A DNA stretch of 64,000 bases from an uncultured Ramlibacter sp. (lineage in GTDB: Bacteria > Pseudomonadota > Gammaproteobacteria > Burkholderiales > Burkholderiaceae_C), in NCBI RefSeq assembly GCF_936925435.1, contig NZ_CAKZHQ010000024.1:62001-126000 (forward strand). The letters are read 5' to 3'. Of this stretch, positions 37,381 through 46,467 are shown piece by piece (position 1 is the stretch's first letter; each line of letters opens with the position of its first letter). The notes beneath the pieces were generated by a model. It saw only the letters and a list, made by a program, of their open reading frames with translations. It did not search any database and was not told the DNA's origin. The position numbers and the translations under genes were made by a program.

Positions 37381-38481
37381 ATGAACAGTCTCAACCGCCG
37401 CGATTCCCTCAAGACCCTGGCCGCGCTCGGTGCCGCCGGGACCGTGCCCTTCGCCTTCGCGCAAAAGCCCATCACCGTGGGCGTGATCTACGTCGGCCCG
37501 CGCGACGACTACGGCTACAACCAGGCCCAGGCCGAAGCGGCTGCCGCGCTCAAGAAGATGCCGGGCGTCAAGGTGGTGGAAGAAGAGAACGTGCCCGAGA
37601 CCGCGGCCGTGCAAAAGACCATGACCGGCATGATCGCGCAGGACGGCGCCTCCCTGGTCTTCCCCACCTCCTTCGGCTACTTCGACCCCCACATGCTGGC
37701 CGTGGCCGCCAAGTACCCCGACGCGCGCTTCGCCCATTGCGGTGGCATGTGGACCGAGGGCAAGCACCCCAAGAACACGGCCAGCTTCTTCGGCTACATC
37801 GACGAGTGCCAGTACCTCAACGGCGTCATTGCCGGCCACATGAGCAAGAGCGGCAAGATCGGCTTCATCGCCGCCAAGCCCATCCCGCAGGTGCTGCGCA
37901 ACATCAACGCCTTCACCATGGGCGCGCGCTCGGTCAAGCCGGGCATCACCACCAGCGTGATCTTCACCGGTGACTGGTCGATGCCGGTCAAGGAAGCCGA
38001 GGCCACCAACAGCATGGCCGACCAGGGCGTGGACGTCTTCACCATGCACGTGGACGGCCCCAAGGTCATCGTCGAGACCGCCGCCAAGCGCGGCAAGATG
38101 GTCTGCGGCTACCACGCCAGCCAGGCCAAGCTGGCACCCCAGGCCTACCTGACCGGCGCCGAGTGGAACTGGCTGACCGCCTACACCACCTTCATCGACG
38201 CAGCCCGCGCCGGCAAGCCGCATCCGAACTTCGTGCGCGGCGGCCTCAAGGAAGGCTTCGTCAAGATGTCGGCCTACGGCCCGGCCGTGACCGACGCCGC
38301 CAAGAAGCAGGCCGACGGCATCAAGGCGCAGATGATCGCCGGCAAGTTCGACATCTTCAAGGGCCCGCTCAAGGACAACAAGGGCAAGGAAGTCATTGCC
38401 AGCGGCAAGAGCTTCAAGCAGACCGACCTGGATCTGGAAAAGATGAACTACCTGGTCGAAGGCGTCAACGGTTCGATCTGA
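37381..38481 (+). CDS. BMP family ABC transporter substrate-binding protein (paralogue 2)
   Basis: 366 residues with a signal (NRRDSLKTLAALGAAG to FAFAQK) and the BMP/Med opening ITVGVIYVGPRDDYGYNQ. It shares long stretches with the paralogue at 1714-2826, including the ending LVEGVNGSI. The two permeases and the double ATPase that complete an importer follow, with enzyme genes interleaved. By context the ligand is an amide or ureide rather than a nucleoside; this is inference. Confidence 0.88.
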   Translation: MNSLNRRDSLKTLAALGAAGTVPFAFAQKPITVGVIYVGPRDDYGYNQAQAEAAAALKKMPGVKVVEEENVPETAAVQKTMTGMIAQDGASLVFPTSFGYFDPHMLAVAAKYPDARFAHCGGMWTEGKHPKNTASFFGYIDECQYLNGVIAGHMSKSGKIGFIAAKPIPQVLRNINAFTMGARSVKPGITTSVIFTGDWSMPVKEAEATNSMADQGVDVFTMHVDGPKVIVETAAKRGKMVCGYHASQAKLAPQAYLTGAEWNWLTAYTTFIDAARAGKPHPNFVRGGLKEGFVKMSAYGPAVTDAAKKQADGIKAQMIAGKFDIFKGPLKDNKGKEVIASGKSFKQTDLDLEKMNYLVEGVNGSI

Positions 38482-38482
38482 A

Positions 38483-38558
38483 TGACCCCCACGCTCCGCA
38501 CTACGTGTCGTCGCTGCCCCCCGAGGGGGCCTTCGCGCCTTGGGGCGGCCCAGCGGCG
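38483..38558 (+). repeat. Comamonadaceae-type dispersed intergenic palindrome, copy 2
   Basis: A 76-bp element matching copy 1 (20064-20143) from TGACCCCCACGC to CAGCGGCG, with the hairpin arms GCCCCCCGAG and CTTGGGGCGGC. It sits 1 bp after the BMP stop codon and 21 bp before the permease start, so it is transcribed within the operon and may stabilise the receptor mRNA end. Confidence 0.8.
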
Positions 38559-38579
38559 CTCACATCCCGGAAGCTAACA

Positions 38580-39671
38580 ATGCGTTCCACGCTTGCCAAC
38601 ATCCTGCTGCCGGTTGCAGCCATCGCGGCGGCGCTGCTGCTGTTCGGGCTGTTCATGAGTTTTTCCGGGGCCGACCCGGTGCAGGTCTGGCTGCTGCTGT
38701 TCAAGGGCGCCTTCGGCGACTGGTTCTCCTGGCAGAACACGCTGCAGCGGGCCGCGCCGCTGATGCTCACCGCCCTGTGCGTGGCCATTCCGGCGCGCGC
38801 CGGGCTGACGGTGATCGGCGGTGAGGGCGCCCTGGTGCTGGGCGGCCTGGCCTGCGCCTGGCTGGCCCAGGCCGTGGCCCTGCCGCAGAACATGGCCGGC
38901 ACGGTGATCGTCTGCATCGCCGGCGCCATCGCCGGCGCGCTGTGGGTCGCCCTGGCCGGCTGGCTGCGCCAGTACCGCGGCATCAACGAGACCATCTCCA
39001 GCCTGCTACTGGCCTATGTCGCCATCGGCCTGTTCAAGCACATGGTGGAAGGGCCGCTGCGCGACCCCTCCAGCCTGAACAAGCCCTCGACCTTCGCTCT
39101 GGCCGAGGGCATGCGCATCGGCGGCATCGGCGGCTCCGACGTGCACTGGGGCCTTGTCATCGGCGTCATCGCCTGCATCGCGTCCGCCCTGTGGCTGCGC
39201 CTGACGCCTTCGGGCTTCTCGGTGCGCGTGGTTGGCGGCAACCCGCGTACGGCGCAGCTGGTGGGCCTGCCCGCCTCCCGCCTGATCCTGCTGGCCTGCG
39301 CCCTGGGTGGCGCGGCCGCCGGCCTGGCCGGCGCCGTGGAAGTGGCGGCGGTGCACACCAGCGCCAACGCCTCGCTCATCGCCGGCTACGGCTATGCCGG
39401 CATCCTGGTGGCCTTCATCGCCCGCCAGCATCCGCTGGCCGTGATCCCGGTGGCCATCCTGTTCGGCGGCTTCGGCGCGGCCGGCAGCTTGCTGCAGCGC
39501 CGCCTGGGCCTGCCCGATGCCTCGGTGTTGCTGCTGCAGGGCATCGCCTTCGTCCTGATCCTGGCCAGCGAGGCGCTGCGCGACGTCGACTGGAAGGCCG
39601 TCTGGGCCCGACTGGTCAAAACCGCGGGCCCCAGCCCCGCGCAAACCGCCATGGGAGACAAGATCGCATGA
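38580..39671 (+). CDS. ABC transporter permease, BMP-partner (nucleoside/sugar type), first
   Basis: 363 residues with eight to ten hydrophobic segments of the BPD_transp_2 class. IPARAGLTVIGGEGALVLGG and RQYRGINETISSLLLAYVA are the conserved loops of BmpC/NupP-type permeases, and SVRVVGGNPRTAQLVGLPASR is the cytoplasmic coupling loop. Overlaps the second permease gene by 4 bp. Confidence 0.87.
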   Translation: MRSTLANILLPVAAIAAALLLFGLFMSFSGADPVQVWLLLFKGAFGDWFSWQNTLQRAAPLMLTALCVAIPARAGLTVIGGEGALVLGGLACAWLAQAVALPQNMAGTVIVCIAGAIAGALWVALAGWLRQYRGINETISSLLLAYVAIGLFKHMVEGPLRDPSSLNKPSTFALAEGMRIGGIGGSDVHWGLVIGVIACIASALWLRLTPSGFSVRVVGGNPRTAQLVGLPASRLILLACALGGAAAGLAGAVEVAAVHTSANASLIAGYGYAGILVAFIARQHPLAVIPVAILFGGFGAAGSLLQRRLGLPDASVLLLQGIAFVLILASEALRDVDWKAVWARLVKTAGPSPAQTAMGDKIA

Positions 39672-40588
39672 CTGCTGACCAGTGGATCGCATTCCTTGCC
39701 GGTATCGGCGGCGGCGCCCTGCGCGTGGGCGCGCCCTTTCTCTTCGTCAGCCTGGGTGAATGCCTGACCGAGAAGTCCGGCCGCATCAACCTGGGCCTGG
39801 AGGGCGTGCTGGTGTTCTCGGCGATGGCGGCCTTCGGCGCCTCGTATCTGAGCGGCTCGGCCTGGGTCGGCGTGCTGGTGGCAGCGGCCACCGGCGCGGC
39901 GCTGGCGGCGCTGCACGGTGTGTTGTGCTCGCTGCCCCGCGTCAACGACATCGCCACCGGCATCGCCCTGATGCTGCTGGGCATGGGCCTGGCCTTCTAC
40001 CTGGGCAAGCCGCTGATCCAGCCGCAGGCGCCACAGCTGCCCTCCATCGCCCTGGGCAACTGGAGCGATTCGGCCGCCGTGCGCTCGGCCCTGCAGATCA
40101 ACGCCCTGGTGCCCATCGGCGTGGCCCTGGCCGTGGCCATGTGGTGGTTCTTCGCCAACACCCGCGCCGGCCTGCTGGTGCGCATGGCGGGCGACTCGGC
40201 CAACGCCACGCGGGCGCTGGGCTACTCGGTCTCGGGCATCCGCATCGCCGCGACGGCCGCTGGCGGCATGGTCGCCGGCCTGGGCGGCGCCTGCCTGACC
40301 CTGTTCTATCCGGGCAGCTGGAACGAGGGCATCTCCAGCGGCCAGGGTCTGATCGCGGTGGCGCTGGTGATCTTCGCGCGCTGGAGCCCGCTGCGCTGCG
40401 TCGGCGCGGCCCTGCTGTTCGGCGGCGCCGGTGCGGTCGGTCCAGCCCTGCAGTCGGCCGGCATCGGCTGGGGCTACCACCTGTTCAATGTCGTGCCCTA
40501 TGTGCTCACCCTGCTGATCCTGGTGATCACCTGCAAGCCCGGCGTGGTGATCGCTGGCAGTCCGGGCGAGCTCTCGTCCACCCGCTGA
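39668..40588 (+). CDS. ABC transporter permease, BMP-partner (nucleoside/sugar type), second
   Basis: 306 residues, BPD_transp_2. SLGECLTEKSGRINLGLEG is a strong signature of the BmpD/NupQ-type permease. The coupling loop LLVRMAGDSANATRALGYSV follows, then ALVIFARWSP and a hydrophobic C-terminus. Starts on the stop of the first permease gene. The formamidase gene begins 11 bp after its stop. Confidence 0.88.
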   Translation: MTADQWIAFLAGIGGGALRVGAPFLFVSLGECLTEKSGRINLGLEGVLVFSAMAAFGASYLSGSAWVGVLVAAATGAALAALHGVLCSLPRVNDIATGIALMLLGMGLAFYLGKPLIQPQAPQLPSIALGNWSDSAAVRSALQINALVPIGVALAVAMWWFFANTRAGLLVRMAGDSANATRALGYSVSGIRIAATAAGGMVAGLGGACLTLFYPGSWNEGISSGQGLIAVALVIFARWSPLRCVGAALLFGGAGAVGPALQSAGIGWGYHLFNVVPYVLTLLILVITCKPGVVIAGSPGELSSTR

Positions 40589-40599
40589 AGGAGAAGCCC

Positions 40600-41589
40600 A
40601 TGACCGGACTCGGCGGCCTGAACAAATCCAAGCACGGCGTGGGCATCGGCCTGGTGCAGCTGCAACTGCCCGTGGTCGACACACCGGCGCAACTGGCGGC
40701 ACAGGCCCAGCGCATCTGTGACCTGGTGGGCAAGGCGCGGCGCAACCAGTCGGGCATGGACCTGGTGGTCTTCCCGGAGTACGCGCTGCACGGCCTGTCC
40801 ATGAGCACGGCGCCCGAGCTGATGGTCAGCCTGGACGGTCCGGAAGTGGCCTCGTTCAAGCAGGCTTGCATCGAGCACAGGATCTGGGGCTGCTTTTCCA
40901 TCATGGAGGCCAACCCCGGCGGCAACCCCTACAACAGCGGCCTGATCATCGACGACCAGGGCGCGGTCCAGCTGTACTACCGCAAGCTCCATCCCTGGGT
41001 GCCAGTTGAGCCCTGGGAGCCCGGCAACCTGGGCGTGCCTGTGTGCGACGGCCCCAACGGCAGCAAGCTGGCGCTCATCATCTGCCACGACGGCATGTTC
41101 CCCGAGATGGCGCGCGAAGCCGCTTACAAGGGCGCCGAGGTCATCCTGCGCACGGCAGGCTACACAGCACCCATCCGCCACGCCTGGAAGATCACCAACC
41201 AGGCCAACGCCTTTCAGAACCTGGCGGTCACGGCCAATGTCTGCATGTGCGGCAGCGACGGCACTTTCGACTCCATGGGCGAAGGCATGGTCTGCAACTT
41301 CGACGGCACGGTACTGGTCGAGGGCGGCGGGCGGCCCGACGAGATCATCACCTGCGAAGTTCGGCCCGACCTGGTGCGCGAAGCGCGCACCGGCTGGGGC
41401 GTGGAGAACAACATCTACCAGCTCTACCACCGCGGCTACGTGGCTGTGAAGGGTGGCGCGCAGGACTGTCCCTACACCTACATGCTGGACATGGCGGCCG
41501 GCACCTACAAGCTGCCCTGGGCGGTCGAAGTGACCGATGGCACGTCCTGCGGATTCGACGCGCCCACGCGCAGCTACAAGGAGGCCTGA
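40600..41589 (+). CDS. amiF: Formamidase / aliphatic amidase (nitrilase superfamily)
   Basis: 329 residues. The nitrilase-fold triad is Glu60 in [10 protein letters not shown], Lys129 in YYRKLHPW and Cys162 in [11 protein letters not shown]. The length, PVEPWEPGN and the [14 protein letters not shown] stretch point to the AmiF/AmiE group, which release ammonia from formamide or short aliphatic amides. It lies between a permease gene and the biuret hydrolase-like gene. Formamidase is favoured over amidase, but the exact substrate cannot be fixed by eye. Confidence 0.82.
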   Translation: MTGLGGLNKSKHGVGIGLVQLQLPVVDTPAQLAAQAQRICDLVGKARRNQSGMDLVVFPEYALHGLSMSTAPELMVSLDGPEVASFKQACIEHRIWGCFSIMEANPGGNPYNSGLIIDDQGAVQLYYRKLHPWVPVEPWEPGNLGVPVCDGPNGSKLALIICHDGMFPEMAREAAYKGAEVILRTAGYTAPIRHAWKITNQANAFQNLAVTANVCMCGSDGTFDSMGEGMVCNFDGTVLVEGGGRPDEIITCEVRPDLVREARTGWGVENNIYQLYHRGYVAVKGGAQDCPYTYMLDMAAGTYKLPWAVEVTDGTSCGFDAPTRSYKEA

Positions 41590-41591
41590 GC

Positions 41592-42281
41592 ATGGAACGC
41601 TTCGTCCAAGCCAACCCCTACGCCTGGCCGTACAACGGCGACCTGCGGCCGGCCAACACCGCCCTGGTGGTGATCGACATGCAGACCGACTTCTGCGGCC
41701 CCGGCGGCTACGTCGACAAGATGGGCTACGACATCGCGCTGACCCGCGCGCCCATCGAGCCGCTGAAAAAGCTGATGGCTGCCGTGCGCGAAGGCGGCTG
41801 GCACATCATCCACACCCGCGAAGGCCATCGCCCCGACCTGTCGGACCTGCCGGCCAACAAGCGCTGGCGGTCGCGCCAGATCGGCGCCGAACTTGTCGGA
41901 ATAGGCGACATGGGGCCCATGGGCAGGGTGCTGGTGCGCGGCGAGCCGGGCTGGCAGATCATCCCCGAGCTGGCGCCGCTGCCCGGCGAGGTGGTGATCG
42001 ACAAACCGGGCAAGGGCTCGTTCTGCGCCACCGACCTGGAGCTGATCCTGCGCACCCGCGGCATCGAGAACCTCATCCTGGCTGGCATCACGACCGACGT
42101 GTGCGTGCACACCACCATGCGCGAGGCCAACGACCGCGGCTTCGAATGCCTGCTGCTGTCGGACTGCACGGCCGCCACCGACCAGGGCAACCACCTGGCG
42201 GCGCTCAAGATGATCACCATGCAGGGCGGCGTGTTCGGCGCCCATGCCAGCTCGCGCGCACTGCTCGAGGCGTTTCAATGA
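41592..42281 (+). CDS. biuH: Isochorismatase-fold cysteine hydrolase, probable biuret hydrolase
   Basis: 229 residues. The triad Asp29 (VVIDMQTDF), Lys138 ([10 protein letters not shown]) and Cys171 ([10 protein letters not shown]) matches the cysteine hydrolase family. From memory, ADPYPWPYNG-like [24 protein letters not shown] plus ANKRWRS, and MQGGVFG with Gln211 also match the characterised Rhizobium biuret hydrolase, which turns biuret into allophanate. AtzF in the same run would consume that allophanate. It lies 2 bp after the formamidase gene and 15 bp before the ATPase. A ureidoacrylate- or guanylurea-type substrate remains possible. Confidence 0.82.
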   Translation: MERFVQANPYAWPYNGDLRPANTALVVIDMQTDFCGPGGYVDKMGYDIALTRAPIEPLKKLMAAVREGGWHIIHTREGHRPDLSDLPANKRWRSRQIGAELVGIGDMGPMGRVLVRGEPGWQIIPELAPLPGEVVIDKPGKGSFCATDLELILRTRGIENLILAGITTDVCVHTTMREANDRGFECLLLSDCTAATDQGNHLAALKMITMQGGVFGAHASSRALLEAFQ

Positions 42282-42296
42282 CAGGAGCCAACTGAT

Positions 42297-43895
42297 ATGC
42301 GCGTCGATCCCATGCCGGCGCCCACCGGCGCCATGGCGCTGGAAACCTATGGCCTGACCAAGCGCTTCGGCAGCTTCACCGCGCTGGACCACGTGACGAT
42401 GAAGGTCGCGCCCGGCACCGTCCATGCGCTGCTGGGCGAGAACGGCGCCGGCAAGAGCACCCTGGTCAAGTGCCTGGCGGGTTTTCACCGGCCCGAGGAG
42501 GGCAGCATCGTCACCGACGGCCGCGAGCAGCACGTGGACAACCCTGTGGTGGCACGCACGCTGGGCATCGGCATGGTCTACCAGCACTTCACCCTGGCGC
42601 CGGGTATGACGGTGGCCGAGAACCTGCTGCTGGCCGGCGGCAAGACCCCGGCGCTGATCGACTGGAAGGCGCAGCGCGCCGACCTCGAGGCCTTTCTGCA
42701 GTCCACGCCCTTTCGCCTGGACCTGGATGCGCGGCCGCTGGACATGGCGGCCGGCGAGAAGCAGAAGCTGGAACTGCTCAAGCAGCTGTACCTCAAGCCG
42801 CGCCTGCTGATCCTGGACGAACCGACCTCGGTGCTGACGCCGCAGGAGGCCGACGAGGTGCTGGGCCATGTGCGCGACTTCGCCCGCGCCGGCCATTGCA
42901 CCGTGCTGATCATCACCCACAAGTTCCGCGAGGTGATGGCCTATGCCGACAGCGTGACGGTGCTGCGCCGCGGCCAGGCCGTGCACCACACGGCCGTGCC
43001 CGACACCGACCCGGCCCGCCTGGCCCATGCCATGGTGGGCGCGGCCGCGCAGGCCGGTCCAGGCCAGGCTGCAGAAGAGAAAGCGGCTCCAGCAGCCGAA
43101 AAATCTGCGGTTGATGCTATTGAAACAGGAGCAAACGCTGCCCTCCAGGAACCCTCGCTCGACATCCGCCAGCTCTCGGTGATGGGCGACCGCGGCACCC
43201 TGGCCGTGCGTGAGCTGAGCCTGCAGGTGCGGCCCGGCGAGATCCTGGGCATCGCCGGCGTCTCGGGCAACGGCCAGCGTGAGCTGGTCGAGGCCCTGGT
43301 CGGCCAGCGGCCGCGCACCAGCGGTGCTGTGACCGTGATGGGCCAGCCCTATGCGGCGCGGCGCGAGGAGAACCACCGCCTCAAGCTGCGCAGCCTGCCG
43401 GAAGAGCCGCTGCGCAACGCCTGCGTCGGCGACCTCTCCGTGGCCGAGAACATGGCACTGCGCGATTTCGACCTGCCGCCGCTGTGCGCGGGCGGGCGCC
43501 TGCGCTTTGGCCACTGGCGCAGCCGGGCGCGCGGCTGGATCACCGACTACGGCGTCAAGACCCGCGGCGAGGACGCGCCCATCCGCAGCCTGTCAGGCGG
43601 CAACGTGCAGCGCGCCGTGCTGGCGCGCGAGCTGCACGGCGAGATCAATGTGCTGATCGCCGCCAATCCGGTGTTCGGCCTGGACTTCGCCGCCGTCAAG
43701 GAGATCCACAGCCGGCTGCGCGGCGTGGCCGCGGCCGGTGGCGCGGTGCTGCTGATCAGCGAAGACCTGGACGAGCTGATGGCGTTGGCCGACCGCATCG
43801 TGGTGATGAGCGAGGGCCGCGCCGTCTTTGAAACCCCTGCCGCCAGCGCCGAGCGCCATGTATTGGGCGCTCACATGGGCGGCGGCCACCACTAG
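42297..43895 (+). CDS. ABC transporter ATP-binding protein, double-domain nucleoside/sugar type
   Basis: 532 residues with two ABC domains. The first has Walker [10 protein letters not shown], a signature region [16 protein letters not shown] and Walker [12 protein letters not shown]. The second has the degenerate [10 protein letters not shown] loop usual for this class and [14 protein letters not shown]. The linker (about residues 250-285: [20 protein letters not shown]) is partly encoded by an AT-rich micro-repeat at 43113-43140 and is probably a tolerated insertion. Completes the BMP importer. The two flanking genes encode cysteine hydrolases. Confidence 0.9.
   Translation: MRVDPMPAPTGAMALETYGLTKRFGSFTALDHVTMKVAPGTVHALLGENGAGKSTLVKCLAGFHRPEEGSIVTDGREQHVDNPVVARTLGIGMVYQHFTLAPGMTVAENLLLAGGKTPALIDWKAQRADLEAFLQSTPFRLDLDARPLDMAAGEKQKLELLKQLYLKPRLLILDEPTSVLTPQEADEVLGHVRDFARAGHCTVLIITHKFREVMAYADSVTVLRRGQAVHHTAVPDTDPARLAHAMVGAAAQAGPGQAAEEKAAPAAEKSAVDAIETGANAALQEPSLDIRQLSVMGDRGTLAVRELSLQVRPGEILGIAGVSGNGQRELVEALVGQRPRTSGAVTVMGQPYAARREENHRLKLRSLPEEPLRNACVGDLSVAENMALRDFDLPPLCAGGRLRFGHWRSRARGWITDYGVKTRGEDAPIRSLSGGNVQRAVLARELHGEINVLIAANPVFGLDFAAVKEIHSRLRGVAAAGGAVLLISEDLDELMALADRIVVMSEGRAVFETPAASAERHVLGAHMGGGHH
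43113..43140 (+). repeat. Micro-repeat inside the ABC ATPase linker
   Basis: GATGCTATTGAAACAGGAGC and eight further bases, lower in GC than its surroundings and related to the GCTAT-(A/T)-rich element at 34555-34573. It is in frame and encodes part of the interdomain linker. Confidence 0.45.
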
Positions 43896-43905
43896 AAGAC
43901 TCCAC

Positions 43906-44586
43906 ATGCAGATCGCCGCCATCCCCTTCGACTACCCCTTCGAACTGCGCAAGAGCGCCCTGGTCATCATCGACATGCAGCGCGACTTCATCGAGCCCGG
44001 TGGCTTTGGCGAGACCCTGGGCAACGACGTCAACCTGCTGGCCGCCATCGTGCCGGCCTGCCAGGCGGTGCTGGCGGCCTGGCGCGCGGCCGGCGGCCTG
44101 GTGGTGCACACGCGCGAGGCCCATGCGGCCGACCTGTCGGACTGCCCGCCGGCCAAGCGCAACCGCGGCAATCCCAGCCTGCGCATCGGCGATGCCGGCC
44201 CCATGGGCCGCATCCTGGTCACGGGCGAGCCGGGCAACCAGATCATCCCTGCACTGGCGCCCGTGCCCGGCGAGATCGTGCTGGACAAGCCGGGCAAGGG
44301 CGCCTTCTACGCCACGCCGCTGCACCAGCTGCTGCAGCAGGCCGGCATCACGCACCTGGTCTTCATGGGCGTGACCACCGAGGTCTGCGTGCAGACCAGC
44401 ATGCGCGAGGCCAACGACCGCGGCTACGACTGCCTGCTGCTGGAAGACTGCACCGAAAGCTATTTCCCGCAGTTCAAGCAGGCGGCGGTGGAGATGCTGC
44501 GGGCCCAGGGCGCGATCGTCGGCTGGACCGCCACCAGCGCCCAGCTCATCCCTGCGCTGGCGGCCCTGCCGGCAGCGCAAGGCTGA
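43906..44586 (+). CDS. Isochorismatase-fold cysteine hydrolase (triuret/biuret/guanylurea hydrolase-like)
   Basis: 226 residues. The triad is Asp23 (VIIDMQRDF), Lys128 ([10 protein letters not shown]) and Cys161 ([10 protein letters not shown]). It shares REANDRGY and [17 protein letters not shown] with the biuret hydrolase-like paralogue two genes upstream, but it differs in the loops: [16 protein letters not shown], and AIVGW in place of the GGVFG region that helps recognise biuret. Family members hydrolyse biuret, triuret, guanylurea or ureidoacrylate. Next to AtzG-AtzE-AtzH, triuret hydrolase, which makes carboxybiuret, is an attractive candidate. Substrate unproven. Confidence 0.78.
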   Translation: MQIAAIPFDYPFELRKSALVIIDMQRDFIEPGGFGETLGNDVNLLAAIVPACQAVLAAWRAAGGLVVHTREAHAADLSDCPPAKRNRGNPSLRIGDAGPMGRILVTGEPGNQIIPALAPVPGEIVLDKPGKGAFYATPLHQLLQQAGITHLVFMGVTTEVCVQTSMREANDRGYDCLLLEDCTESYFPQFKQAAVEMLRAQGAIVGWTATSAQLIPALAALPAAQG

Positions 44587-44598
44587 TAGAGTTTGCCG

Positions 44599-45315
44599 GT
44601 GCACACCGCCAGCCGCACTGTCAAGGCGCTTGCCGCGCCTATCCACCGATCACGCGCGAGCGAGGTCTACGAACAGCTCAAGCGCGACATCGCCGAGTTC
44701 AAGCTGGTGCCCGGCGACCGCTTCACCGAGAACGAGCTGGGCGATCGCCTGGGTGTGTCGCGCACCCCGGTACGCCAGGCCTTGACGCGGCTGCAGCAGG
44801 AGGGCTATGTCGAGGTGCTGTTTCGCAGCGGGTGGCGCGTCCTGCCCTTTGACTTCGACCAGTTCGAGCAGCTCTACGACCTGCGCATGGTGCTGGAGAC
44901 CACCGCGGCCCAGCGCCTGTGCACGGACGGCGAGCGCGTCGACCGCGAGCTGCTGGACCAGCTCATCGCCATCTGGCTGGTGCCGCCGGCCGAGCGCAGC
45001 AGCGACACCATGCAGGTGGCGCTGTGGGACGAGGCTTTCCATTGCGCGCTGGTGGCAGCGGCCGGCAATGCCGAAATGGCCCGCGTGCACCGCGACGTCA
45101 CCGACCGCATCCGCATCATCCGCCGGCTGGACTTCACCAAGCAGGCCCGCATCGACGCCACCTACGACGAACACGCCAAGATCCTCAAGGCCATCCAGCG
45201 CAAGCGCGGCGACCAGGCCGCGATGCTGTTGCGCGCCCACATCGAGACCAGCCAGGCCGAGGTGCGCAAGATCACCCTGCACCAGGTCCACCTGGCGCGC
45301 CAGCCGCACGGCTAG
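44599..45315 (+). CDS. GntR/FCD transcriptional regulator
   Basis: 238 residues from a GTG at 44599; a TTG at 44593 is the alternative and no ATG is available near the helix-turn-helix. The winged helix contains PGDRFTENELGDRLGVSRTPV and the FCD domain LYDLRMVLETTAAQRL and DEAFHCALVAAAGNAEM. It is the last gene of the plus-strand nitrogen run, 12 bp after the cysteine hydrolase gene, and so is likely co-transcribed with and regulating the BMP importer and hydrolases. Confidence 0.85.
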   Translation: MHTASRTVKALAAPIHRSRASEVYEQLKRDIAEFKLVPGDRFTENELGDRLGVSRTPVRQALTRLQQEGYVEVLFRSGWRVLPFDFDQFEQLYDLRMVLETTAAQRLCTDGERVDRELLDQLIAIWLVPPAERSSDTMQVALWDEAFHCALVAAAGNAEMARVHRDVTDRIRIIRRLDFTKQARIDATYDEHAKILKAIQRKRGDQAAMLLRAHIETSQAEVRKITLHQVHLARQPHG

Positions 45316-45319
45316 GGCG

Positions 45320-46462
45320 CTACACCAGGTTGCCCGGCCCGGTCTGGAGCACGCGCGCGGGGATCATGTCGTCGTCGCTCTCGCCGAAACCGCTGTCCTC
45401 GACATCGTCGTCGGGGCTGCCGCTCTCGAGCGCCATGCTCTCGGTCAGGTGCGACAGGCGTGCCTCGCGATCGGGCCGCAGCAGCAGATCGCGAAACTGC
45501 AGGCGCAGCGCGTTGCGGGTGCGGATCCAGTAGTCGGCGCGGCGGGTCTGGCGCGCGCGCTTTTCCGGTGACAGGGCCGTCGCCTCCAGCTTCTCGTCCG
45601 AGTCCAGTGGCAGGATCATCCAGCCGGGCGGCCCCTTCTTGGCGTCGAAGTGCTCCCATAGCGCGTCGTAGCTGGCGTAGATGCGCAGGCCCGCGTCGCG
45701 GTAGCGCTTGCGGATCTGGTAGGTCCAGTCCTGCAGCTGGTGCGAGGCCGGGTCCAGGCCGACCAGGCGCAGGCCCCAGTAGCGCGCCAGCTCCTGGGCC
45801 ACGCGCACCATCAGCACCGAGGGCTTCCAGCCGGCCAGGGCCTGGCTCAGCTCCTGCGGCGAGAAACGCGCCACCGGGTTGCGCTGGCCGCGCACGCCGC
45901 CGATCACCAGGCAGCCCACGCCGTCGATGCGAAAACGCGAAAAGCCCATGACCGCCGCATCCACTGCCTGGGCCTTTTGCTGCACATTGGCCGTGCGCTG
46001 CAGGGTCAGAGAAAGCACCAGCTCGCCTTCGGGGCTTTGCGGCGAGGCGCGGCGCAGTTGCAGGCGCATGTACTCGAAGCCGCGCGGTGCCGGCAACTCG
46101 GCCAGCACCAGCGGCCGGCCGGCGGTCAGGGTCTCGAAGGCGCCGTGCTTGAGAGCGGTTTCCAGCCAGTCGGCATGGTCGATCAGCTGCACCACGCGGT
46201 CGGTCACGCGGGTGTGGCGGTGCACGTAGGGGCGCACGGCACGCAGGTATTCGCCGGACATGTCACTGATGATCTGGCGCGACTGCATCTCGAAGACCAC
46301 GCCCATCCAGTGGCGCATGGCCTTGCCATGCGCCAGGTTGGCCGTCAGGGTGCGCCACAGCAGGCGGGTGCGGGAGATGCCGCCACCCTGGCCGCCGCGT
46401 TGCAGGGACCAGAGCAAGCCATGCCAGATCCCTGGCACACGTTTTGAAGACGCGCGTGTCAT
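45320..46462 (-). CDS. VirK/YbjX family protein (DUF535)
   Basis: 380 residues. DUF535 hallmarks: LVLSLTLQRTANVQQKAQ, VGCLVIGGVRGQRN, RYWGLRLVGLDPASH and YDALWEHFDAKKG. Relatives in enterics (VirK, YbjX) are linked to virulence and envelope stress; the biochemical role is unknown. A Lys/Arg-rich segment and an acidic tail (SPDDDVEDSGFGESDDD) follow the conserved core. It lies 5 bp downstream of the FIST gene. Confidence 0.82.
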   Translation of the reverse strand: MTRASSKRVPGIWHGLLWSLQRGGQGGGISRTRLLWRTLTANLAHGKAMRHWMGVVFEMQSRQIISDMSGEYLRAVRPYVHRHTRVTDRVVQLIDHADWLETALKHGAFETLTAGRPLVLAELPAPRGFEYMRLQLRRASPQSPEGELVLSLTLQRTANVQQKAQAVDAAVMGFSRFRIDGVGCLVIGGVRGQRNPVARFSPQELSQALAGWKPSVLMVRVAQELARYWGLRLVGLDPASHQLQDWTYQIRKRYRDAGLRIYASYDALWEHFDAKKGPPGWMILPLDSDEKLEATALSPEKRARQTRRADYWIRTRNALRLQFRDLLLRPDREARLSHLTESMALESGSPDDDVEDSGFGESDDDMIPARVLQTGPGNLV

Positions 46463-46467
46463 GCGGG

